This document shows, piece after piece, positions 33,363 to 43,726 of a stretch of DNA of 64,000 nucleotides. A program made the position numbers and the translations under genes. The DNA comes from Rostrohypoxylon terebratum (lineage: Eukaryota; Ascomycota; Sordariomycetes; Xylariales; Hypoxylaceae), in the NCBI GenBank assembly GCA_022497145.1, contig MU385864.1:496001-560000 (forward strand), read 5' to 3'. The notes beneath the pieces are model-generated. The model was not told where the DNA came from and searched no databases. It worked only from the letters and a program-made list of their open reading frames with translations. Every line of letters begins with the position of its first letter. The stretch's first letter is position 1.

Positions 33363-36329
33363 GGATATGGAATTTCATGGATTACCTAGTAGTTCCTGTG
33401 GTTGGCGTACCTAGTAGCTTTCCGGAGTGGCGTTTTTGATACTACCTAGGTCCTAGGTACAGACATGTTGGAAAAAACTTGGATGACGACCTGACGAAGA
33501 AAATGAAATGCTTCTAGGCTTACGAGACGGGAAACGGGAAACGGAATTTTGGTGTTCCAAAGGGAATTTGAACTAGGATTTTCAATCTGAAATGCCCTTT
33601 GAGCGTTGCTAAAATCATAGGATACTAGCCAGGCGTAAATAAATATCATTAAAATAGATTCAGCTGAAGATGACCAGTGAAAATATATGGTTGAACAAAC
33701 GACAGAAGTCGTCTCAGTCGATCATGTCATTTACCCCTTATTAAATTGAACTTGCTGTAGTACCCTCTAGCCCCCCCCCAAACTGCGATTACGTGTCGTA
33801 AGTCAAATGTGACAATATACATAGGTCGGTAAAGAATGGACGAATTCTAGTCCGCCGAGACGAGAAATGTGCTTCAGCCCCCTTTATATGATGCGAACAC
33901 TCGAGAAATGTCTTGTAGTATGAGTACAACTGTGATAGTAAAATCGATCGTTAAACCTGGGGTTATATCTGAAATCTATCCGGAGCCTCCACCGAAAATG
34001 AGGAACATCGATATTAACCTTTGATAGAACTTATTATAGTTTGCCATTCCCGCAAATGACGGAAACTATACTAAGCACGCTATGCCTAATATGTTAATAG
34101 GCAGATTCAAGCTAATTCATATATCATCATTTAGTATAGGAATAATACTGCATTAGCTTAGGTATATACCTAGTGCCTAGGCAACCTAAGACCTAGGTAG
34201 TTAGGTAGCATTAGAGCTGCAGAATATAATACCGTTTTCTGTCGCGACGAATCTGTGATTGGGCACGTAATAGAAATACATATGTGCTGCGGCGAGTCCG
34301 GGCGACGAGCGCCTGGCAAGGCTGGAAGCTTGCTTGTTCTGATCTCAATACACACTTAGGTCCTAGGTAGTAGTGGTAAATACAGTATTCTGGTTACTGT
34401 GGATGAGGTTAGCGAGGTTAGTGGTTTCCTCCAGTTTCCAGTTTCCCGTTACCAATCCGTCGGTCATCTCCTATTCTAATAAAAGCCGTGTTCGTCCGTG
34501 GGTGAGGGTCTGTTGGTCTTCTGGTCTTGCTTAACTGGATAAACTGGGTTAACTGGAGCAAGAACTGGCAAGATAAACCAGTAAGATGCCAAGTATTTTT
34601 ATTTCCTTTACATGGCATCATGACAATTTTATCTCTGCATCTGCGCATTGTCGACTAGTAGTGTATTTGTTGCTGACATGAGCTTAATATGCGTGTAAGC
34701 AGCGAGCGAGCGAGAAACCAGTATCAATCCCGAGGTCACACACACATCCCTTATCCACCTATCCACCGTATTATACATACACTACGTACTTCGTACTACT
34801 AGTAGTATAGTGTAGGTAAGGTATGAATGTACCTTGCTACTTTGGGTCTGTATGGGACGAGGAATTGTGGCTGCGTGGAAATTGCATCAGAAGCCTTAGC
34901 TAGATGCGAACCAAGAAATGGCTTTGGGCGATTGTTGAAATTCTCCTTCTCGCGTGGCGACGGGATGCTTGGGATGCTTGACTTGGTTAGATGGTCGGAT
35001 GCTGAATGTGTGGTCAAAGATCGTATAGTACTGCTGTACTGGCACCAAGTTGCCCTCGAAGTAAAGTCGTCTTAAGACATTTGATCGAATCAATGTTTCA
35101 TGAATTAGTTAGATTTTATGTTTTATGTACCTACATACCTACTATGTACTATGTAGGTACATACATAATAGTAATAGTAATAGTAGATAATTATTACATA
35201 CTACATGGATTATGGATATGGGTATGGATTGAGTTTGGGTTGCCTAGCTGCCTAGTATTATCTTAAGAACTTAATAAGGTACTTCGCACAGTAAATATCC
35301 CTTGCACTGGATGAATCCATTCCGCACTTGAATGGTTTAGCGGGTTGCTAGGTTCTTGACATCGCTAGGTCAATGGAAGGTGCGTGCTACTCTATTTTAT
35401 CCAGCTAGTCGATATGTGGAATAGTGTCAGTATCGTTCCTCGCATAACCTGTGATACGTCTAACCGTTTTAAGTCAAAGGTCCCCATAATTTCACCCAGC
35501 CCCGGCTTTGTCTCTACTGCGCAGTACCACCCCCATTTCCCAGTTGATCCTCACCCCCCTTCTTTCCCTCCCCCCCTTCCTCAAACTTATTCCTACATAC
35601 TACATACTACATACTACATACTACATAGTACAGAGCAGGGGTGTCCGGCAACAAAAACCAAAGCTGTACTGGCAAAGGCAAAGCGTAAACTTGCTCCACT
35701 TGCTCATCCATTCTCAATCCATTCTCGCCCCGTCACAATCTCTCGCGGCCACCCTTTTTTTCCTTCTTCCTTTCTGTTGTCAGCTTTTCTCATCAAGTTC
35801 GCCGTTCTTTGGCTTCGGCGAATTTATCACCATCTCTTTAACTTATTGTGAGTTTACTTGTCACTTTCAATTGGAAGTCATTGGTGAGTACTTTTTTCCT
35901 ATTACTTTGCGATTTTGATTCAATCTTATTTGTCGCGAAAAACAATACCTTCCACCGGCCCAACCCGCGGCGCAAGCACTAATGCCATCGTTGTTTGGTT
36001 TTACAAACGCCAAAGCGCCTTAACAACTACACCGTAAAGCATCGCTCAGACAAACTTGGCCGTGCTGTTCGATCTGTTAGAAACTATTCAAGCGGCGCCA
36101 GTCTTCCTAGAAAGGAAATATTTTCATAGTCATAGCCATATTCGTGTTGTGTAACGAGCTTGGTGTTTTTTCATTTGCCGGTATATAGAGAAGGTTTAAG
36201 ACCACTGCTAACTTTAATCCCTTGCGTCGATATAGAAACGATTCAGTCCTTAGGGCACCTGCGATTTTCGTCGGCTTTTTCTATCGTCGCTATATTAGTT
36301 TTAATTCGTCACCAGTCCTATCCGTCAAA
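33363..36329. other. Long upstream region of the G-alpha gene
   Basis: Nearly 3 kb with no supported gene. It contains AT-rich spacer, CCTAGG-type palindromes (near 33444-33460 and 34160-34200), GAGCGAGCGAGC near 34703, GTACATACATA/TAGTAATAGTAATAG near 35155-35185, and five ACATACT units near 35597-35624. From about 35510 to 35890 the plus strand is C/T-rich. Two donor-like GTGAGT sites (about 35847 and 35883) suggest a leader intron upstream of the G-alpha ATG; that is inference. Confidence 0.45.
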
Positions 36330-37559
36330 ATGGGTTGCGGAATGAGCACGGAGGAAAAAGAGGGCAAGGCCCGCAATGAGGAGATTGAGAACCAGCTCAA
36401 GAGGGACAAGATGATGCAGCGGAACGAGATCAAGATGCTTCTTCTGGGTTAGTATCGATGCTCATATGCGCGTCATACGTGACAAGATCCTAACAATCCC
36501 AGGTGCTGGTGAATCTGGAAAATCAACCATCTTAAAACAGATGAAGATCATCAACGAGGGTGGTTACTCACGCGACGAACGCGAGTCCTTCAAAGAAATC
36601 ATCTTCAGCAATACCGTCCAGTCTATGCGCGTCATCCTCGAAGCCATGGAGTCCCTAGAACTGCCATTAGAGGACCAAAGAATGGAGTACCACGTCCAGA
36701 CAATTTTCATGCAACCAGCTCAGATCGAAGGCGATGTATTACCCCCGGAGGTTGGAAACGCGATTGAGGCTCTATGGAAGGATCGCGGCGTTCAAGAGTG
36801 TTTCAAGCGATCGCGTGAATACCAATTAAACGATTCGGCTAGATAGTATGAGCATTATCACCCCATGCCACGGAGTAAGTTAACTAACCTTGATGCGTGT
36901 AGCTACTTCGACAACATTGCTCGTATTGCCGCGCCGGATTACATGCCTAATGACCAGGATGTCCTTCGATCTCGTGTCAAGACTACCGGTATCACAGAAA
37001 CGACCTTCATCATCGGCGATTTGACATACAGAATGTTCGATGTCGGTGGTCAACGATCAGAGAGAAAGAAGTGGATTCATTGCTTCGAGAACGTGACGAC
37101 TATCCTATTTTTAGTCGCCATTTCAGAATACGATCAGTTGCTGTTCGAAGACGAGACCGTCAACCGTATGCAAGAAGCATTAACCCTATTCGACTCCATC
37201 TGCAATTCGCGATGGTTTATCAAGACCTCGATCATCTTGTTCTTGAACAAGATCGACAGATTCAAGGAGAAGCTCCCCATCAGTCCTATGAAGAACTACT
37301 TCCCTGACTACGAGGGCGGCGATGACTACGCGGCGGCTTGCGATTACATCCTTAACCGGTTCGTCAGCTTGAACCAGCATGAGACCAAGCAGATCTACAC
37401 GCATTTCACATGCGCGACGGATACGACACAAATCAGATTCGTCATGGCTGCGGTTAACGGTACGTTGTATATTATGTTGTCAAGTGTCGATTTTGTCGCT
37501 AACTGTATCTGCTAGATATCATCATCCAAGATAACCTACGTCTCTGCGGTCTCATTTGA
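36330..37559 (+). CDS. Heterotrimeric G-protein alpha subunit, group I
   Basis: This is a group I fungal G-alpha (Neurospora GNA-1 / Magnaporthe MagB type), which couples pheromone and nutrient receptors to cAMP and MAPK signalling. Four exons (36330-36447, 36503-36845, 36903-37459, 37516-37559) give exactly 353 residues, the standard length. Visible marks: MGCG at the N-terminus for myristoylation (Gly2) and palmitoylation (Cys3); P-loop GAGESGKST (residues 40-48); switch I RVKTTGI; switch II DVGGQRSERKKW; NKID; TCAT; and the C-terminus CGLI with the Cys at -4 that is the pertussis-toxin site. The last exon is only 44 nt. It has a long, pyrimidine-rich upstream region. No damage is seen. Confidence 0.97.
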
Positions 37560-38519
37560 TTGTATAAAAAGGGGGGGGGGCTGATCATAGAGATGAAACC
37601 CGCGATAGAACAGCAGCTTACCACAATACCCAATCGCACATTCGATGGCTGCCAGTAATGCCACAGATCTGGCTAACGACTTGACCTGTACTCACCACGA
37701 ACTTGGCCGACGATCTCCTACCATGTGTTTGCTTTGCGCCTGAATTATCTCAGATACTCCTTGATTGTGTTTCTCTAGCGCCGCTATGGTGGCTTGACCC
37801 GAGGTTTCAGGACACCGTTTACCATAGGATCTGGGAGTCGTGGGGTGGTAGGGGGAGTACATTTGCATCTAAAGTCATGGCAGATTACATATCTTGTTTA
37901 ATTATGAATTTGCGGTCACGCCGGTCTTTTTCCTTCTTTTTTCTTTTCTTTCTGGCATCAGGCATACGGGGTGCCTGTGTACGGCTGATATCTGGCCAGG
38001 TGTTGTAACTAAAGGCGGTATCTCGAGACCGTTCTTCGAGGGGGAGGATGACTGACGAAGCTATACCATGGAGGAAAAAGGGTCTGGAGAAAACAGATCC
38101 TCGACAAAACGGTTGGATCTGTGTAAAGATCAAATAAAAACCAACCAGTATTTTAATATGTATACCCTTGCGACAATGTTTTCCAGTCAGGCGAATGGAT
38201 TTTATCAAGTTCACTAGGCAGGCATTGCGTACTTGATTGTGTATTTCGACGAGGTGCCTTGTATATGTACGATCCATCTATCTCTTCACTCCCAATACGA
38301 TCAAGAGATATTCAAGCAGAGCTTCGTGCCCAGGTGCCAGTCTTCGTGCTTATTAAACCAGCGACACGGCATGCAATATCCCTACATGGGAGATCTAATC
38401 ATCCGTATTACACTATATATATAATAATTTGTTCATTTCTTCATCATCATCACTTTACTGACAAAGAAGCGTATTAATTCTATGTTAATTTTATCTTCCC
38501 GGGTTATGCTACTCAAGTC
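37560..38519. other. 3' flank of G-alpha, nothing recognised
   Basis: This is the 3' flank of the G-alpha gene. It starts with a run of ten G near 37570-37579 and has T/C-rich tracts near 37922-37952. No supported gene is seen. Confidence 0.4.
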
Positions 38520-39250
38520 ATAGGTACCTGCATATCCGCATACAAAAAGGTACCTCAAATAGGTACTAGGTACCTACCTATTATTAGTGTTCCGCATTAT
38601 ACGTATAATAGTATAATACCATTGTACACCTTATTATACTAACAAAACATGTATTATACCAGTATAATAGCTTATAGAGGGTTTGTTTTCCTCTTTTTGC
38701 AATTGGAATTGCCTTATTTCGAAACTACACAACTTTTTGACCTCATTTTACTTATTTACGATTGTTTTTTGATCTACACAAACCCGGGATCTAATAAAAC
38801 TCTCGTTTGGAGACTTTTGAAGCCAAGAAACCATGTGGGTCCGCATCACCAAGTAGGAGGAGCTTTGAGGCTATTTTCAACAATCTCTTAAGAGAACACC
38901 AAAAAGAACGAATGCCTACCAGCGTAAACGCGTCTATTTACGTTAATTCCAAATCTTTAATTATAGCAACCGATCGGAAGCTTGCTCAATACCTAGTAAT
39001 CATTAATTTAAGATTTAATAAGTATTAAAACGTTACTGAAAATACACGATTAGCTATTAAAGTTACCTATTATTTCGAGAAATTTTGAAGTAAAAGTGGA
39101 TGCATTAAATGAATAACCCCTGTACACAAAATAATGGGGCCGCCAAAAGGTTTCGCCGAACCCGTTATACGTATAATAGTCTATTATACGGTATTATATT
39201 TTTGGTATTATATTTTGCCGAACGCTACCTATTATGCAGCATTGCAGTTA
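38520..39250. repeat. AT-rich block with TATAATA palindromes
   Basis: The ends of this block carry dense self-complementary AT sequence. The self-palindrome TTATACGTATAA occurs at about 38598 and again at about 39161, surrounded by TATAATAGTATAATACC, TTATACCAGTATAATAG and CTATTATACGGTATTATA. The interior is about 500 bp of low-GC sequence with no supported gene. It could be a small non-autonomous element or a hairpin-forming AT island. No target-site duplication was found. Confidence 0.45.
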
Positions 39251-39586
39251 CCAGGTACCTACCGTATGTAGTTTTAGCCTTGCTGGTCACGACTTCCAAG
39301 TTCTACACAGTACAAGTACGCACCTAAACAGTGCAGGCCCTAAAACTACCTAGTACTAGTTAATCGAGGGAACATTGAACGATAACAATTCTTCCCCACC
39401 AACGCATTTATGCCTTTTCTTTGTCTCACCTTACCTCATCCCACCATCCCACATCTCTCGCGTTTTAACTTGACGCAGCTGCTGACAGCTGGAATTCCAT
39501 CACTTTTTTCAGCCTTTCTTCTTTTTCAATTACCAACTGCCGCCAGCAGACAATTCTTGTAATAATTCGTCATCACCTGGCTCGCG
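39251..39586. promoter_or_regulatory. Upstream region of the DUF3716 gene
   Basis: This is a C/T-rich leader (CACCTTACCTCATCCCACC and similar) directly before the ATG at 39587, with ACCTAGTACTAGTTAA near 39348. No other feature is seen. Confidence 0.35.
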
Positions 39587-41252
39587 ATGAAAAGAGCTCC
39601 TCAACCAGCCCAGGGCGGCCGGCCTACCAAGGTCGCAAAGCAGACCGCTTCACCTCGCGGTCGACCTGGTCGCCGTATCGGCGCTCCTGACGCACACAAC
39701 CTGGGTAACCCTGATCTTGCCGATCTTGATCAGCAGGATGCGACTGCTGATGAAGACAACGACCCCAATACCCACGCCACCACATATGACCACGATGCCG
39801 CCGCAATTGCTGCCGCCGCCGCCGCTCAGCATCACCAACAACAGCAACAACAGCAGGAGCATCAGCAGCAATTGGACCTTGATGCGGCTAGCATCCTAGC
39901 CAGCAATGTTCACCCCGCCAATGACCAGCATCATGAGCTTAGTGGCTCTCACATGAATGATGGCACTCATGTTCCTACTGTCGAGGAACTCGCGCGTGAG
40001 TCTGGTTATGACGGCTTTATTATCGAGAGCGCTTTGGCGAAACGGCTCGCTACGGAGCCCGGTTTGCGCCTTGCGCATCAACGCCGACCCGAACAGATAC
40101 TGAATCTTGGTCGGCGCAGTAATGTTGAGGCACTATTCGCCCACATCGCCGGACAGCAGGTGCCAAACTGTAAGAACTGTAAAAAGGGCCACGGCCCTTG
40201 GACCCTCTGTGTGGTGTACCCGGGCCAGATGTGCGAGAGTTGTACCAATTGTTGGTTCAATGCGTCGGGTTCACGATGCTCGCTCCATGGTATGTTGCTC
40301 CTATTTTGTCACAGATACTTCTAGTGTGTTAACCTGTGACTTAGAGAGTCGACCACAGGGTGCCCAAAATATGCAGATGCTTGGTGGCGAGAACCTCGCC
40401 TTTCCGGTTCCGGCCGCACCGCCGGCCGCCATGGCACCCTTCAATTTCGCAGCGCCTGCGACTGCCGACCCCGTTGTCCGCTACACTGTAGAACAGTCTA
40501 TGGCTCTCGTCCGAGGAGCCGATAAGAAAGCGCGACTTATGCTTATGATCGAGGCTACTGCTCGACAATTAGCATTCCAGATCACCCAATACGAGGAAGC
40601 CCTGGCTGAGGAGCAGGCACAGAATAATGCCCAAGATGGTTCTCAGCCGGTCATCAATGAGCAGGGCGCCCCCTAGGCAGGACGACCTGAGCCGGTTAAG
40701 AACAAGCGAGTTACTGTCAAGCAAGAGAAAACTCAGCCGCCGGCTTCTGGTGTACAGCCGCTGCCGCTGCAGTCTGGAACAGTGTATCCTCAACGACAGT
40801 TTGGATTAGTGCAGCGCCGTCGTCGCTCCAAGCAGAAGTCTCATAGGGACGTTGCGTTTAAGCCTACGCCTCAGGCTGGATCATCATACCAGGCTCAGGG
40901 CTTTACCATGAATGCCCCACTCGGACCTCTAGGCTTTACCTTGAGTCCTCCACCCGGACCACTCTTTGATCCACCTTTGAATGCTTCGTCTACACCATAC
41001 TCCAATTTTAACTCGGATTACTCGCTCGAATCATTCCAAGGCCCTCAGACAAACGCCTCTTCTGGACCTGCTTATAACCGTCTTGCAAGTGGATTGAACA
41101 CCACAGGTGGATCTCCCAGTTCTATCCAGACGACCGCTGGTCTCGGAGACATTAGTTCCGGGTCGGGCGCTGGATCTCCCAGTTTGACTCGAGCGACTGC
41201 TGGTCTGTCAAACGCAGATGACGATTTCGATTGGTCGGCCTACTTGAACTAG
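39587..41252 (+). CDS. DUF3716 Cys-rich protein, frame interrupted by one TAG
   Basis: This is a fungal-specific nuclear-type protein with a DUF3716 Cys motif. Exon 1 (39587-40289) has a basic N-terminus, an Ala/His/Gln tract (39795-39873), then a Cys cluster (NCKNCKKGHGPWTLCVV, MCESCTNCW, CSLH). Exon 2 starts at 40345 and reaches a TAG at 40674-40676, giving a 344-residue protein. The same frame stays open beyond the TAG to the TAG at 41250-41252 with sensible content: basic RPEPVKNKRVTVKQEK, a Pro/Gly/Ser-rich region, repeats of the form TTAGL, and an acidic end DDDFDWSAYLN like a transactivation tail. A CAG-to-TAG change in a Gln/Pro-rich stretch explains this best. No GT-AG intron that removes the TAG keeps the frame. 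Its role as a transcription regulator is inference. Confidence 0.75.
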
Positions 41253-42133
41253 CTATGATGATATTGCCAAAACGCGAGCAGCACATGAAGTTAACGGCAA
41301 CTAACATACTGAGGCGATACGGGGATGGCACGTGGGGATGATTCGTTTCTTTTTCTTTCTTTTTCCTTTTCTTTTTCCTTTCTTCCTATTTCGTCGCTCT
41401 GGTATATTGATCATCGAGACCTTTTCCATGGGGTCCTTTATACCAAGACTTGATTCACACGGCATCTTCGACATATCGTCACTCGCATCTGGGGTGTGAC
41501 ACCGGGGTGCAATGTTTGCTGATTTTTCTGGGTCGCTTCGATCTGATCATGAAGCAAGGAGTTGGTGGCATTGATTTGTTTTTCTTTTTTCTTTCTTCTT
41601 TCGGTTGATCTGGGCGTGGATACTACATTCGCCCTTTACTGGTGCTGCTGATAGTTTCTTCCGTGGTACGTGCAATATACCCCGAGTTCCCCGAATACCC
41701 ATGTGCTCTTAGGTGATCATGCTGTTTAAAATGTATCATGTCGTGTCCTAAGTGATGAATGCTACTTTGTTTGTTGAATTTCTTGTCGTTGGTCTGTGTT
41801 CACGTTAAGCCATCCCTGTCCTGATTGGTAGTGTATGTGGCGTTCAAATGTTTGTGTCTATGTGGCCATTTATTTATCTACTTATTTGATCATTATAATC
41901 ATTGCTAGAAAAGCAATATAACTAGCATAATACAGTGAACCAAGCCATGGCTCTCCTTTGTATGCTTGGGTCATGGGTTTATCACATTTCACGAGTTGAT
42001 GAATAGGGTATCATTATTGTATTACGCTCATAGTGTTCTGTCCCTAGGTCCTGTATGGAACACGGAACTATGTATGACAAGATCAGTAGACTAACAGTGT
42101 GCAACAAGCTCCTCAGCTCTATATGCCGTCCGT
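41253..42133. other. Convergent intergenic region
   Basis: This region lies between the DUF3716 gene and the 3' end of the ketosphinganine reductase gene. It holds a strong T/C tract (41341-41392), a second one near 41577-41602, and no supported gene. Confidence 0.45.
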
Positions 42134-43265
42134 CTAGCCTTTGAAAGCCTCTATGTGTTTAGTCCGATACGTGGCGGGATGACCGTTCTCCTTGGCATAT
42201 TTCTTAATCTTGGAGTATATATCGGGCAACACGAATATCCATATAATTGGCAACAAGCAGGCCATGATCGTGTCGGTGAACCAGTTGTTCCTCGGCGACC
42301 CGCTCAACGAACCCCAGCGCATCAGGTGTCCGAGGAACGCGTTGGTGACGAAGTAGTGCCCCTGCTCCAACCTCTGTATCGCCCCGGCGGCTACCTGATC
42401 GGGCGTCTGCACGGGGTCGCCCTCCTCGAGCTTCTTCGTGATGTGCGGCTTGGTGCGGTTCTCGCGGTCGTAGCCGGGGCTGCCGATCGAGGCGGGGAAG
42501 ACGACGTGCATCTTGACGTTCTGCGGGTACAGCAGCAGCTCCTGGGCCAGGGTGTCGGCGAGCCCGCGCAGGGCGCTCTTCGCGGGCGTGTACGGGCCGT
42601 AGCCGGCCATGGGGAAGAAGGCTACGACCGAGGACGTGAAGATCAGGTGCTTCGGCTCCGGGACCACGGGGGCGTCGGGCGCGCACCAGAGCCGCAGGAT
42701 CGCGTGCGCCATCTCAGCGCACCCCCAGAAGTTGATGTCCATCTGCGACCGCGTGTGCGACAGCGGCACCTCGAGCCAGAAGTCCGGCGTCGAGGTGCCG
42801 GCTACGCACCACACGATGTCGAGGGGCTTGCCGCCGTTCCAGGACACGGCTTGGGCTAGCAGCGGGGCGGCGTAGTCGGACTGCGATACGTCGGCCGTCA
42901 GGTACGTGAAGCGTTGGGAGGAGGGGTCTCGGGCTGCGGCTTTGAGGTCGGCGACGACGGTCTCGAGTTTGGGCGCGGATCGCGAGACGACGATTATGTT
43001 GGCGCCTTTGGCGGCGAGTTGGAGCGCCGCGCTGCGGCCCATGCCCTCGGAGGCACCGGTTATGAGGATTGTCTGGGGAAAAAGTATGTTAAAATTGATT
43101 CACTCGAGTAGGAAGTGCCTAGGTTGAGTGGGGGTTACGTACTTTGCCATCTACGGGCATATGGTTTTTGCTCGAAAAGATACCCATGATTATAGTAGTA
43201 GTTGTGAGCACGAGTAGGATAGCAATTATGATGTTAGTCCACGGAGAGGAGGAAAGGATGTCCAT
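42134..43265 (-). CDS. 3-ketodihydrosphingosine reductase (Tsc10/KSR)
   Basis: This short-chain dehydrogenase reduces 3-ketosphinganine to sphinganine with NADPH at the ER, the second step of sphingolipid synthesis. Exon 1 (43143-43265) encodes an N-terminal membrane helix and VDGK. Exon 2 (42134-43072) starts TILITGASEGMGRSAA, the Rossmann dinucleotide loop completed by splicing. The total is 353 residues. Catalytic residues: Ser at about 188-189 (FTSSVV), Tyr202 and Lys206 (YTPAK). A C-terminal hydrophobic pair (IMACLLPIIWIFVLPD) and a Lys-rich end fit an ER membrane enzyme. The coding sequence between 42250 and 43060 is markedly richer in G and C than its neighbours. It is divergent to Sas10/Utp3. 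Confidence 0.93.
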
Positions 43266-43726
43266 TGATCGAAGAAGTAGGAGAGGCTAAGTGGGCATCT
43301 CGATTTTCGAGTACAGAAAGTAGGTTGTTGGTGCACCTTGCGCCGCAATTGGTACGGAAGCAATGGCTAGCTAGCTAGATAAACTAAATGAATGAGAATG
43401 ATGAAGCTATCACAAACTTCCAACGTTCCAATGTTCAGGGGTCTTTGTAGCGTCCAGCACCCAATAATGCGCTAAGCTGAGCTGTCCATTAGGTCCACTG
43501 CTGCTAGTACCACGCTGTTGGCGCTAAAGTTTGGAAGGTCCACTCTACTATTTTACATAGGTGCTATGTATTAGTGTGGGCCAGTACGATAACGATAAGA
43601 AGCTCAGCCGCTAAACTAGCGTGGGGAAGAAAAAAAAGTTCAGACTGACAGAATTGCAAGGTTAGAATTTTGATCAATTTCTAATCCACATTTGCGACAA
43701 TAACCGACAATTCGCTCATTTTCAAG
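43266..43726. promoter_or_regulatory. Bidirectional promoter, ksr / sas10
   Basis: A 461-bp gap between divergent start codons. It contains AGCTAGCTAGAT near 43368, a CTAC/GTAG palindromic patch near 43545-43570, and an A-rich leader before the Sas10 ATG. Confidence 0.45.

Noticed and set aside
42155..42859. 234-codon plus-strand ORF opposite the reductase
   Set aside because: GC-rich antisense shadow of the KSR exon; it has no domain, while the minus strand has the full SDR signature.
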